Source: Vanilla planifolia (taxonomy: Eukaryota; Streptophyta; Magnoliopsida; Asparagales; Orchidaceae). From it: DNA of 64,000 nt. The position numbers and the translations under genes were made by a program. The stretch covers positions 387,001 to 451,000 of the forward strand of contig JAIUJO010000089.1 of the NCBI GenBank assembly GCA_023846275.1, given 5' to 3'. The notes beneath the pieces were generated by a model that saw only the letters and a list, made by a program, of their open reading frames with translations, was not told the DNA's origin and searched no databases. This document shows, piece by piece, positions 1 to 11,800 of the stretch (within the stretch, counting starts at the first letter, position 1; each line of letters starts with the position of its first letter).

Positions 1-95
1 AAGTTTGAGTGATTGAATTTAGGAGGAAAACATCTTTTACAAATTATTTTTTTATTTTTTGCAAATATAAACATGCATATTTATCACCAAATAAT

Positions 96-96
<1 letters not shown>

Positions 97-136
<40 letters not shown>

Positions 137-158
137 ATCTACACACACACACACACCA
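97..158. repeat. (TA)n(TG)n and (AC)n microsatellite
   Basis: A run of TA dinucleotides passes into a TG run and then, after a short spacer, into an AC run, so the TG and AC parts could pair as a hairpin. The matching place in duplicate copy 2 (about 38190-38224) keeps the TA part and the AC part but has no TG run, so the tract has changed length since the duplication. A short reading frame crossing it only reflects the repeat. Confidence 0.9.
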
Positions 159-479
159 TATTTCTTATGATTATTTCACTCAAATAATTATCTTTATTTT
201 TCCCCCTATTATAGTATTAGCATGCCATATTTTATACTTAATAGATTACATATTTTGTAAAATTTTTTAATAGCAAACCATACATTAAATTCATTTCATT
301 ACATGCTTTATGTAAAACCACTCTACGGCTAATCCTATATTATTGGTGATTCCTTAACTTTTATAACCTAACGTACAATATGCTGAGCATCTTGTATGGC
401 ATGCACAAATCGCGTATACTGTACTGTACTCTAATAGAAATGAATAATCTTACCCTCTACAACCTTAATGACAATATGT

Positions 480-842
480 TATGTAATTCATAGATATCAT
501 TATAGAAGAATATTAAATAAGATGATTTTTTTGTAAATAATAGAATATTTATGTATTTTATAAAAATCTCATGTTGAAACTCATGGGGAATAAGATTTTC
601 AAATTCTCAAAAGTCATGGTACGAGTATGATAAAAAATGATTTTAACTACCCTCACTACCCAAGCTTAATTCAATAATGAGCTTTGAAGAGTTCAGGTCA
701 TCACGTCTTCATCGTCTCGGCTTATAAAGAAGTCTAGTAGGCTCAATCCAATGAGCTTTTTCATATAAGAAAACTGAGAAGCAAAGTTGTGCCATAGAGG
801 AGAGTTGCAAAAGTTTGAGTCATCGATGATGTAAGTTTTTTA
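480..842 (+). promoter_or_regulatory. Promoter and 5' leader of DUF594 pseudogene, copy 1
   Basis: This region recurs at 38545-38905 and 56220-56640, the only part present three times. A TATA-like element (TATAAAGA, 723-730) replaces TATAAATA of the other two copies. It is followed about 30 bases on by a leader shared by all three copies. The leader ends in a splice-donor-like GTAAGT near 831. The promoter call is inferred from the TATA position and the conservation; no transcript evidence is available. Confidence 0.6.
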
Positions 843-844
843 GG

Positions 845-1153
845 ATGATTGTAAGAAAGATTGAAAGGCATCAAGGAAAGGATGTTAACTATCTAGTGGT
901 CTCCCACACAACCAAGGAATTTATTTATCCTTTGCGTGTAAATCATAAATCAGAGGTGTCCGCTAAACAAATACATATTTCGTGCTGTTTTGACACTAGA
1001 AAGCTGAACATGTTTTGGCTGTTGCTCCAAACTTGCTTAGGTTCCTCGTCAAATATATATTCACACTCACCTGCTGCAAAATGGAGTAGGGAGATCAAAA
1101 TGAATGGAGAAAGTGAAATTATTTTTACTTTCTACAATCAGTTGATCTCATAG
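845..1153 (+). other. Leader region with 102-codon open frame, probably not coding
   Basis: An open frame of 102 codons lies between the promoter leader and the DUF4220 coding region. The matching sequence in copy 2 (about 38907-39215) carries several in-frame stops and a shifted frame, so the frame is not conserved as protein. I recognise no domain in it. It is most likely 5' untranslated leader or a retained part of a first intron. It ends at a TAG about 15 bases before the DUF4220 reading frame begins. Confidence 0.4.
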
Positions 1154-1167
1154 AAGACACAAAATTA

Positions 1168-3400
1168 GTGGATATTCTGAGAAAATATAACAAACACTGG
1201 AGCAAGTGGGATGTACATATTTTGATAATGGTAAGCCTCGTGATACAAATTGTGCTCTTCTTCCTTGGCCATTTGAGAAACACCTAAGCATCGAGAGCAT
1301 GGATAAGAATGGCTGTTTGGAGCAACTATCTTTTGGCCAACTGGGTTGCTGACTTCGTTCTTGGCCAGCTAAGCAGCAGCATGGACCACAACAGCAACAA
1401 TGCCATCCTTGCATTCTTGGCGCCTTTCCTTCTGCTTCACCTTGGTTGCCCAGGCACCATCACTGCCTATTCCATGGAGTACAATGAGCTGTGGGCTCGA
1501 CACCTTCTTGCCCTCGCCTACGAGCTCATCATTGTCGTCTGTGTTCTATTCCAATCTCTTCCAAGTAACCTCCTGCTCACTCCCACCCTACTCATATTCT
1601 TTGTCGCCATTGTGAAGCACGAAAAGCGGTGTTACTCGCACTACAGAGCCAGCACTAACGATTTCCACAACTCAGTGGTCATTTCAAGCATGCAAAGTCA
1701 ATTAAACCAGATTTCTTCCAATCGTTGGACAATGTTAGCACGTGTGCAGGACAAAAAGGAAAAAAGCGAATTGAATGCTTTAAAAGGAGCTTTCGATATG
1801 TACTCAGTTTGCAAGCCTTACATCATGACGTTATTCCACTTGTGGACGTATACAAGGTAATAGAAGACATGTTGAAGGAGATGACTATCAAGGAAGTTTT
1901 GGGCCTGACAAGCATGGAACTCAACTATGCCACTGATGACATGTACACGAAGGGCGTCGTTTTCTCCTGAAAGCATGGCTTTGACACTAGTCACATCACC
2001 ATAACTTATGTCCTGCTTGGAGCTTCCATATGTCTTGATACCATGGCTTCTGTCATGTTCCTACTTTCCAACTAGCCGGTGATCTTCCTTCTCGAATTTG
2101 AGAAACTAAGCAAGTGGGGTTTGCTTCTTGCCCAGCTCATTCTCAGAATAAGAGAAGATTGTGGCATGAAAGAAGATGGAGGCCTTCAGAGATGCCACAG
2201 CTCAACTTGATCACCAATTGCTTCAAGAATGCAGCATTACAGCCAAAGGAACAAGTATCACCAGACAATCCAAAGAATAGGAGGATAAACAAATGGGCAC
2301 GCAGAATAGAATCCAAGCTTAGACGACCCATTAGAGCATTTCAGGAGGCAACGATATTGTTCCCGAGCCGGACCAGTGGATTTTCATCCTAAACTTCGTA
2401 TTCACAAGTAAATAAAGGCGATCAACTTCTTCTAGAGCTCGTCACTGCACATGCTAAAAAACGCTTACAAATTTCTTGGGGGCAGTTCAACGATTAGGCA
2501 GGGCTAGCTACGCTCCGACAAGTTGATGCCGCAGTATGGGTTGTCACTGCATTCCTTAATTTGCCAGAAGGCTTGCCAGCCGATCAGCAAGTTCTTGTGT
2601 GGCACATTGCGACACAGCTATGCTACCACTGGAAGCCCAGGAGTTGCACCCATTGCATCGTTCTCATGAAAACACAACCACAGTCTAAGGGGTTAAGAGC
2701 ACAGAAGAGCACTTGGCGTGGGATGCAGGAATGTAAATGCCTTTTCGACTATATGTATTATCTGGTGTTGATGCGACTAGATATAATGGCAACCATGGGA
2801 GTAGCGAGCCCACTGATTTATTGGCATGCTTTCTATGGTATGGTATAGTTCATAAAACGGTATGAAGCGGATTTGACATCGAGTATGAACAGCAATAATG
2901 AGTTTGAGGGGAAGGCGTGCAGGCTGATGCTGACCGAACTTATAGAATGGTTCCGATATCCATCTCTGTTTCAGATAGTGCGAGTGCTTGTGCACCTGAT
3001 TCTTGTGCTTGGGGAGGACAAAGGTGGCAAGCGATCACATCGGCATGGTTGGGGCTTTCGATGCATGAATACTTGAGTGAGCATGCACAGCAAGGGAGGC
3101 GACATTCTAACTTTTATTTTGCTACTTGTGAAGCATGTGGGAATGGTGGATGCTTTGGATATTGGCGGATACATGATGGGTGGTGCGCTGGACACAGCAA
3201 AAAATCTACCATCCTTCATTAAACTATATTTAAGAAATTGTCTGCTTTGACGACGACTAGTGAACAAGCGTGAATAATGTATGCATATATTCAACTTTGG
3301 TAAAATCACAAATTCTCCTTCAACTGGTCTACAAAAATTGGTCCTCATAGCAATATTGAAGACAAAGACACTCCAAAATAAACTGTCTTTCAAAGCATAG
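1168..3400 (+). pseudogene. DUF4220-DUF594 membrane protein pseudogene, copy 1
   Basis: The family is a plant membrane protein family of unknown function with an N-terminal DUF4220 region and a C-terminal DUF594 region. The frame opens with a hydrophobic segment (about 1205-1262) and continues through ANWVADFVLGQLS and FLLLHLGCPGTITAYS, where the family has a LLLHLGGPDTITAY-type signature. Near 2590 the DUF594 signature VLWHIATQLCYHW appears, and near 3120-3215 the C-terminal part can be read across several frames. The gene is broken: TAA at 1285 lies just before the signature, a frameshift near 1830 is needed to continue, a stretch between about 1965 and 1975 is lost relative to copy 2, and DUF594 is split over frames. 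Copy 2 has ATG where this copy has GTG at 1168, so even the start codon is lost. It shares the 1285 stop with copy 2. Family assignment is confident; activity is very unlikely. Confidence 0.85.
3254..3322. other. 68-base insertion relative to copy 2
   Basis: Copy 2 reads directly from GACGACT into GGTCTAC near 41383, whereas here about 68 extra bases lie between two ACTRGT hexamers (ACTAGT on the left, ACTGGT on the right). This is either a small insertion with a target duplication or a deletion in copy 2 between short direct repeats. I recognise no element in it. Confidence 0.6.
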
Positions 3401-4792
3401 TTTTCGTACATTTGCTCATTGAGAAAGATGAAAGAAAAAAAATTTAATTTATTGAGAGATAAATATATGGATGTTTGTTCATAAAGAATAATATAACCAC
3501 ATAGAAATATTTTATGATAATAAATTAATAATATTAGTGACAAAAAAAATCTTATATTTAATGAAAGAACAAAAAAATATATTTTTTTACTCTTTATATT
3601 CAAGTTGTTGTATTCATTTAAAGTTATCAAAGCATAAATATAAATAAAAATAGTATTAGTTGTTCAAAATTTATTTTTAATTTTTTTCTCATTCAATATA
3701 AGTCATCTCAACGATTGTTCTATTTATTCTTTTTTTACAATTTTATTTTATTTTGGTACTTTTCTAATGAACAATTGCTTATGAATTTCATGTTTTTGTG
3801 CAAAAAATCAAATTGTTTAGATAAAATTTTTTTTTCTCTGTTAGTTCAAATAATTTTTATATTAAAGCAATTTTTTTTATAAGACCTTCAAAATCCTTAT
3901 ATTTTTAAAATACCATTAATTTATAAACTACAAAAGATATTCAACTCATATGAATAAGGTCATAACTAAATAATAAATAATATCTATTTTTGTTTTGAAT
4001 TAAAATATTCATTTATTATAAATATCAACATGAACTAACTCAAGAGACTGCATAACTTTCTAAAACTTAAGAATGATGATTATTGGTTCTTATCAAAAAT
4101 ATAACTTTCACAAATATAATCAACATTAAAAATAAAAAAATATTATTCAATATTTTTTTATTTTATAACTTAAATCTAACAAAATACAAATAATCATTTT
4201 AACAAAATCACAACTAAATTTATTCTTAACCTCTACTACAAATAAATTACTTTTAATATAAATTTTTTTATTAAAAACACCTCATTGACACCATTCATCC
4301 TCAAATATACAAAATAATGTTGTTATATTACTTATCTAATACTTAATGAACCATAAGCTAAAAATTCAAATTCTATACAAATATCATGCACTAATTTTTT
4401 TTATCATTTATCCTTCGTTATGATTTAAAAAAGTGGCTTGACATCTATTCTATTAACTTAAGTCTTTATTCATATTCACATAAAAATTTCTAGACTTTGA
4501 AACTTAAAAACTTCTACATCATTATAATACTAGAAGTTGAATATAAAAGTTAAATGAAATTCCAAACATTGTTTCAAGGCAGCCTTAGTTTACACATCCT
4601 TTACACCTCATTAAAAGGAAATTATTAATTAACTCAAAATCTTAATCAATAATTGTTGGCCTCATACATCGCATTTATATCTTTAATGATTTGGAAACTA
4701 ATCAAAGTGATAAAATGGAAGCTAAGTAAAGATATAGGTCCTAACAAAAAATGTGCTCCCAGATTGCTGAAGTCGATTGTAGGTCCCGAGCT
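3401..4792. other. AT-rich spacer between the tail-to-tail genes, no gene seen
   Basis: The spacer is very AT-rich with poly-A and poly-T runs. It is conserved with 41460-42848 of copy 2 but shows only short frames with no recognisable protein. It should hold the 3' ends of both flanking genes; I cannot place a polyadenylation site with confidence. Confidence 0.6.
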
Positions 4793-5183
4793 TCACTTCA
4801 ATGCTTTCCTTCCCCTAAACTACTTACCACCTTGCCTTTGCCGCTTTTTTTTCTCTTGACAAGAACAAGCTGTTCCTGCTCTTTTGTAGCTAGTGGCATC
4901 GCCTTCCAGTGCTGCTTCTGCCTGTTGATTAGCCCACTAGTGTGGTTAAACAATAATAACAACTTATCTCAAGCCAACCCAGATAAAAATAAGCTTTGAA
5001 ATAACAAAATCATGTAACAAAAAAAAGAAAACATGATGCTCTTGAAATTAAAAATGCCAACTGTAACTATGACATATCTTTTTTTTTCACGACACTTTTA
5101 GCCTCGTATTTTTCTCTATCCCCGCTGTCTGCTAGAATGAGAGCTACTCTCTCCTGCTTGCTGAGCTTGCTGTTTACGTACGC
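4793..5183 (-). pseudogene. SDA1: SDA1-like gene, last two exons, copy 1 (pseudogene)
   Basis: SDA1 is a conserved eukaryotic nuclear protein needed for 60S ribosomal subunit maturation and export. On the minus strand an exon opens at 5183 after a TTTAG acceptor and reads SKLSKQERVALILADSGD. After a probable intron, the terminal exon (about 4935-4793) reads a family-like tail rich in K and R and ends RGRKALK then TGA at 4793-4795. A TAG at 4820-4822 interrupts this tail (GGK*FRGRKALK), and a frame change is needed between the RQKQHWKAMPLA part and the tail. Both features recur in copy 2. The rest of this copy lies at 22081-25147, with unrelated sequence in between. Confidence 0.85.
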
Positions 5184-5639
5184 CTAAACACAACACATGA
5201 TTATCATTTGTTAACCAACGAAGTTTAGTAAATTACTTTTAAAAATGCCAAACCAACTTGGATGGGTCAAACGTCACTATATGTACTCAAGTCAAAAATA
5301 AAAAAAACTTGAATACATCCAAGAGGTTCTAATTGTTCTTATTCCTGCCGTTTCAATGAGATTACTTTCAAATAATGGCTGGTGAGAAACATCAAAGAAA
5401 GCCTAATCACATACAACTAGAATTTCAGCAACAAAAACAATTTAGTTTAAAACCATTATAGGAAATTTTCATCTCCAAAGTAGGACATGATAAAATTATC
5501 TAGTTAAGAAATAGATAAATACAATGCCATAACAAGTAAAATTTTTAATATCCTAATGCAATGTTAATAGCATGCAATATTTTTTCATGTACACAACTCT
5601 TTCAGAAATATAACATTGCTGAAGAGAAAAAGCAGTGGA

Positions 5640-8600
5640 TGGATATATGAACACATAATAAAATGGCAAAGCAAACTCCTAAGACTTGTTAATTTCTTTG
5701 ATAGAAGCCATGTAATGCCACCCAACCTTCTCAAAATCACCCTAATAAGCAATCAAATACAACAAGATTTAAGCAAAACAAAAAGAAACAGAGCTTATTG
5801 TATACTAGAGTACAGAAAGACTTAATCATTGGGACCAATGATCAAGCATCGTGTCAAGAGTAAACAAGAATGGTTGATAATATAAACATCGGATAATGGA
5901 CTATTCATACCATGCTGTGCTATGATCTTGCCAAATTGTAGTAGGAATGAGCTCTCATCAACCCATGATTAATTACAGACAGTGCTGTCTCGATTAACTG
6001 TTGAATAAGAAAATGCTGACCAGTAAAGAAGAAATGATTTAATGCCATTGAACAATATTGATATATTTCAAAAGCTCTTTGCATCTTCAACATTCCTTTT
6101 TTAATACGATCAACTACAAAAAAATAACAATAACATGAATTAGCCACCGATAAAACAAAATTTCAGTGAACCAAACCCACCCCATTATGAACAAACAAAA
6201 AAATGAACTTCCTATGCTACCTCCTAGATTGACAAGTACAATCTCACCTTCATTTGTTTGCAATTCCATAATTCCAAGAGTCACAAGAGCATCAATATTT
6301 TCTGGATCTAACTACGCAATGGACACAAATAGAAGGGGAATATAAGAACATATAGGGCATGTCATGAAATTTGTACAATAAATTAAAACTAACTTACATC
6401 AAGCTCTCGATGAAAGGCTTGTCGAGCCTTGTCAAATTGACTAAGTTTGTATCTACAGTAACCTATACCAAGCCTCGCAGCTCTAGGATAACTATGATAA
6501 GCTCTTAGTGCATTCTGGACAATATCATAATCAGTTCGTTAAAAGAGTTGCCTGACTAAAAAAATTCAGATCATTGTAATGCATATCACAATAAACATGA
6601 AAGTACTAATACAGATACATTAAGGTACCAATTTCATGTCACTATATACCAATTAAAACATAAATTGGCACTTTCAAGTTTCACTGAAATTAACACGTGA
6701 TTAAATGCTTGAAATGCCACAATACAACAAACCAAATATATGCTCAAGCGGACCTATGATGACTCATCATGGCATATTTCAACAAAAAAATACTAAATAG
6801 AAGGGCATAATATAGGCTCCCAAAAAATTGAATATAGGAAGAAGTTGTTTTAGGCATGCATTACCCTACATAACATAGGGGTTTCATGAATTGAACTCAA
6901 CTTCCAAGTCACAAAATAACATAACCTAAACAATGAGTAAAGCATGCCCTAAACAGAATTTAATTTTTGCTTTATATATTGAAATTGGAATCTTTAATAA
7001 AAAGAAACTCAATGCACAAAAATATTTTTATCATATGTTTGGGCATAAGAAGTGCTTAAACAGATCTTATAATAGTCTGAAGATCTCTTTTAGGACTATG
7101 CTGCTTTCTAAAACTGATCTTCATTATCCCAGCATCAAACTCAACACAAACCTGCAATCAAGAACTTCCAATCAAGGTGGCAATAAAAAAATTCAGCGTT
7201 TGTAAATAATGATTTCATGTAATTGAAATAAAAAATCTAAACGTTAAACAAAACCATAAAGGTTTAAGTCCATGCATTTTTATCTATTATGCAAAAGAGA
7301 TTTCCAACATTGAATCTTCCTTCTTTCTATGCATCTTTTTTCCTGAAAATTATCTAGTTTTATTCCTTATTCTATTATCCCTCCTTTTGATTATATGATT
7401 GCGCTTTATGAAGAAACTAGAAAGTAGTCCTCAAAATAAAGGTCAAGTGAAATATAAAATTCTGTAGAATATTCGTGGAAATTTAGACAATAATTAAATA
7501 GAAGTATTTCAAATAAAACAAAATTCTGAACAACTCCAACTAGATATGCAAAGTGTAGAGATTATGTGATTAGAAGTCTTATAGATATGAGATAACATAT
7601 GATAGAAATATATGATAATAGTAATATAAGAAATATGAGTTCAATTATAAGAAATTTACAAAAAAGAAAAACAAATAAAAAGAGAAATTAATAAGAAATG
7701 ATATACAATATGTATATGAAAAATATATAATATATAAATGTGGACACTTATATTTCAAAGCATATTATTTATTACTGTTGGCGACTCATTTCTTCTCGTA
7801 GTATTATAGAGATGTCAAGTTTATACTGATATTTATATCATTATATCATATCAAGTTAATTATTACATATAATATTTACTTATTAAACATTTTATAACTT
7901 ATTTTTCTATTTATATTACAAGACATATCACAAATTCACAAAGACATAATTTCTAAAGACATATATGATTATTGTGAATATGATTTTATGTACATTATAG
8001 TTTTGTACTTGACATAGTATCACTAACTTTCAGTTAGATTAGGTATACATATTTATAGTTTCAAATCAATTTTTTGTCACCCTCATCTATTTTGACATTA
8101 ATATCTTCAATAGTTCTTCGATAATAGACTATTAGTATATGCATATAATAGGAGCAAGCAGAAGTGACAACATCTCTATACTATTCTCCATTATCGTTGC
8201 CACCCCTTCCCATAATACATCATCATTGTTTCTCTTTCCACCTCCATGAACTTCAACAACCTTAAAATTAGTAAAGGGTTTAAGGTTTTGCTAATATAGA
8301 AAGAAGAAGAAGATTTTGATATTAACTTTGCTTTTTAACATTGTTGTGGCGTATGAACCTACTTTCTTACTATGGGGTACTTAAAAAGACCTAAATGGAA
8401 AATTATAAAACTAAAAAAACTTTAGTTGAGAATAACCCAGAACACCAAAAACTTATATGCAGTTTTTCAAAATTTAATTAATTCTAATAATAGTCTAAAA
8501 ATAAGTAATTATGTACATACCTCAAAAAAAATACTTAATAACAATATTATTCTATTCAAAATACTTCATTAAAAGATCACAAGCTAGTTGTAATCCCTCA

Positions 8601-8830
8601 ATATGCTGCCCTTAAATTTTATAACATTTCCCTCAATACATGTAACAAGCTCTACATCGATATAGAGGACTCATTTAACCTAAGTACAAACTTCACAAAG
8701 TAAAAGTACCTGATCCAAAAGTGCATCAACATTATTTTTGTCTTCACTTAAAACAACATTGAATTGGCATGATGCTTGATGCTTGTGCTAGGTAACCTTT
8801 GGCCACACAATGCTGTCTTGCGAAAATTGC
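5640..8830 (-). pseudogene. CTR9: CTR9/VIP6-like gene, internal exon fragments (pseudogene)
   Basis: CTR9 is the TPR-repeat subunit of the PAF1 complex, which acts with RNA polymerase II; the Arabidopsis form is VIP6/ELF8. Exons run right to left with consistent GT-AG borders: 8830-8710 (CQFNVVLSEDKNNVDALLDQ), 6514-6398 (LGIGYCRYKLSQFDKARQAF), 6311-6248 (LDPENIDALVTLGIMELQTN), 6113-5911 (MQRAFEIYQYC, HFFFTGQHFLIQQLIETAL) and 5741 to about 5640 (GDFEKVGWHYMASIKEINK). A weaker exon candidate lies at 8575-8640. These match TPR repeats in the first half of the protein only. Damage includes a TAG after NLARS in the 6113-5911 exon, a TAG after KEINKS in the last one, and loss of about four residues in the ALNYLANHFFF region. 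I found neither the N-terminus nor the C-terminus. It sits where the middle SDA1 exons should be, so it looks inserted or rearranged into copy 1. Confidence 0.82.
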
Positions 8831-8874
8831 AACCAGTGAAACATAAAGGATTAATTAACTGGAATCTTCATCAT
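7910..8874. repeat. Duplication block C, copy 1
   Basis: This approximately 1 kb segment is repeated in the same orientation at 63040-64000, and the match is still running at the right edge of the window. It contains the CTR9-like exon at 8710-8830 and flanking intron. The copies differ by scattered substitutions and short indels. The left border is sharp, at the shared TTATATTACAAGACATATCA. Confidence 0.92.
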
Positions 8875-11800
8875 GCAATATACCTAATAAAAAACTTTAA
8901 AAATTTGTACAAGTCAAAGAAAATATGTTGATATTTTTTTTAAAGTATAAAATACTTAATTCTAATTTATGTGATTAAGAGAAACATAATAATATTGAAA
9001 AAGATATTATGTTTTTGAAAGTTGCAAAAAGTTTAAGACAAGACACATTAAGATGAAATAATTTAAAAGCAAATGAGTTGTTACCAAGTAAAATTAACCA
9101 TATCCTCAAAAGGGACGGTTCAACGTTATAGCGTAGCATCAATCTTCTTTAAAAAATAATTCAAATCATTGAAAATTGCAAAAAAGTACAATTATGTTTT
9201 TCACTAGAGAACAGAATTATATCACTTTACACTGTTTGGTTCGAGATCATAATCAACATATCAATTAAGAAAATAGTCCACCTATCCAAACTCAAATGAT
9301 TATTTAAAGCACATGGCAAAGGCAAAGCTTTACCAAAAAAATCGAAAGTTTTATTGCCTTGACCCTAACGTCGTTTTAGCTCTCTTTCTTGGTGAAAACA
9401 ATCCCATTCTAATATTCAGTTATGTTACCCTTTATCAACAATAACTTCTTTATTACCAAGCACGAGCATCATGTAGCATAACTGGTCAAACATTGGCAAT
9501 ATGAATTTGCCTACCATTCCTAAAAAGCCTTACCAGGTAGAACATCAAGCAAACTTCTGCAACTTAAATGCATGGCGTTAACTCTAAAAGATGGTGCCTC
9601 AAGTTATCTCCCAACAATTTGTATAATAAATCGAATATACTGGAAGCATATCCAAGTAGCAATAAATTTTTCCAACATTACCACCATAATCTTTAAACAT
9701 CATTACCACTAAAATTTCATTTTTATACTCAAATATTTAATTCAAAAGCCTTTCTAAAGCTTTCCTACACATTTCAACAATCCAATTATTTTAGAAGAGG
9801 ATTCAAATAGATCTTGTCAAATTGAAAATTCCATGAAGTACAATCACTCTTAACGAAGGTATTGTATCCTTGTCAAACTCTCAAACTTTGGCTTCAAGAC
9901 CATGTATTAGAAGTGCCATGTTGCATCACTAATCTAAATTTCCAAAAAGCACAATCTCATATCCTCCACAAAATTATAGGATGTATTGGATATTCCTTTA
10001 ACAAGTGTCTAACTCTCTTCCTAACCCTAAGAAAGGGTGCATGATTGACAAGAATCAAAATAATTTGTGTTTCATGGAAAATAGAAATGATGCATGATGA
10101 TTGATGTCATTCAAACATTCTTAAAGAAAAAATAACCATTCACTTTGCTCTAATCTTTATAGGTTAGAATCTTTATGCATAATATTCACACTTATGCATA
10201 AAGTTTTTGTTGCATTTTTTTGTAATTAAAAGTAAACTATTATTCATATATGTATGCTAAAGTTAATGATTTTATACTTAAAAATAATTGAATGTCTTAC
10301 ATGCAATACAAATGATATTTTATAAGTGTGTAACCTTAATTGTGTGTATTCATAGTTCTCTCTCCTGATAATGCATAGTTCTATTCACACATAAATTGCA
10401 ATAATTTTAAAAAAAAATTTTTTATTAGTAGGTTACATTAAAATTGTTCACTTTGTGTTTCATATAATTAGAATAGACAACCAAATAGGTGTATTCGTAT
10501 GTTCATATAAAATTTTGTGGTTATTCTAATAAAATTTTTTTAAATTCCACAGTCCTTGTATTTATGTACATGTTACAAAGGCAAAAGAATGCTCGAGGTT
10601 CCTTATCTAATACATTTTTTTACTACTCATAAAGTCAACATGGTCATGCTCATTAACATTTATTAGGTTGATCATTATTCTAATCCAAACCTATTTTTGA
10701 AATAATAGTTTTGACACATTTTGGTCTTTTTTTTAACATTACTATTACCATCACCCAGAAAGTATAAACCACCTCTAATATAATAAAATAAAAGTGCACT
10801 ATGCAATCTTACAGATATTAACAAAGCTTATTATTTCACCAGTCAGGCACATCCATCTGACTCATTGCCTCGTCCAAACAACGAAAATTGAGCTAAATCC
10901 AAAACATACTAGATGAACCATCTTAAGTAGGCCCAACTAGATTATGCTTAAACCAACTAAAAAATTCAAGTATATCTTAAAACTCAATTATAAGGTAAAC
11001 TCCAAATTCATGTTTTCTCATCTACTATTTTTGCTTCTTCTGCATATTTATAAATATAAAAAAATGTAGACTAAAAAATAGCTAATTAGAGTAATTTAAG
11101 AAATTTTCTTCATTTGTACACAAAAGTGCATATTCTACAAAAAGCATTATCGTTGCATAGATGAGAAATCGTAAATGAAAGTTAGAATATGTTACATGCT
11201 TTTTATAACAACAAAATTCAATTCAATACAACACAATCCCACTACTTTTTAATTCTCATCCATTATATATTAAAAAATGTGGTGTTGTATTTTTTCTACA
11301 TATTTGATCATATTTTGTATTTTTAATGCATTTGAAAAGAAAAATGTGCTTTATTTTGTTATGTAGGCCTTAGTCAGTAGGTATTTTGAAGAGATGCCCA
11401 TTGTTGTAACCAATACATGATCAGTTTGTGCGGGTGGGAATGTTCAAACGATATGGGTAGTTACATCACCAATTGTGGGCATGTTCAATTCCAAAAAATT
11501 CAAAAACAACTTAGGAAAACCAGATTTATCTATTGATGTATAGTGCACATATAGATGCTTGCCTCCCAACTACATATGAACAAATAAAGCAATGCATGTA
11601 AAATTCTATGTGCACAAAGGGAGAAATGCCCATAAAAATATTCACTCCGCAATAGTTATTTCTATACAAGCGTAGACAATGTCAAATAAATGTTTTGGAT
11701 TATGAGTATAGTCATATGTACAAAAAGAAATTAATGCATTCGCAAATTACATTATGTACATACAAACATGGTTATATGAGAACAAAAATCATTATGAACA

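Larger units (their letters stand above)
1..5205. repeat. Segmental duplication block A, copy 1
   Basis: This stretch aligns almost end to end with 38093-43255. The match covers the upstream region, a DUF4220/DUF594 pseudogene, an AT-rich spacer and the last exons of an SDA1 pseudogene. Similarity is already present at base 1, so the block probably extends to the left of the window. It stops abruptly just past the splice acceptor of the penultimate SDA1 exon, near 5205 in copy 1 and 43255 in copy 2. Differences are substitutions and small indels spread throughout. Confidence 0.93.

Noticed and set aside
13-270. 85-codon frame at the left end
   Set aside because: It runs through the TA/TG/AC microsatellite and is not kept in copy 2.
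1148-1414. Minus-strand frame of 88 codons rich in cysteine near its start
   Set aside because: It is the antisense of the DUF4220 coding region; the matching frame at 39316-39513 is also antisense. The plus strand carries the family signature.
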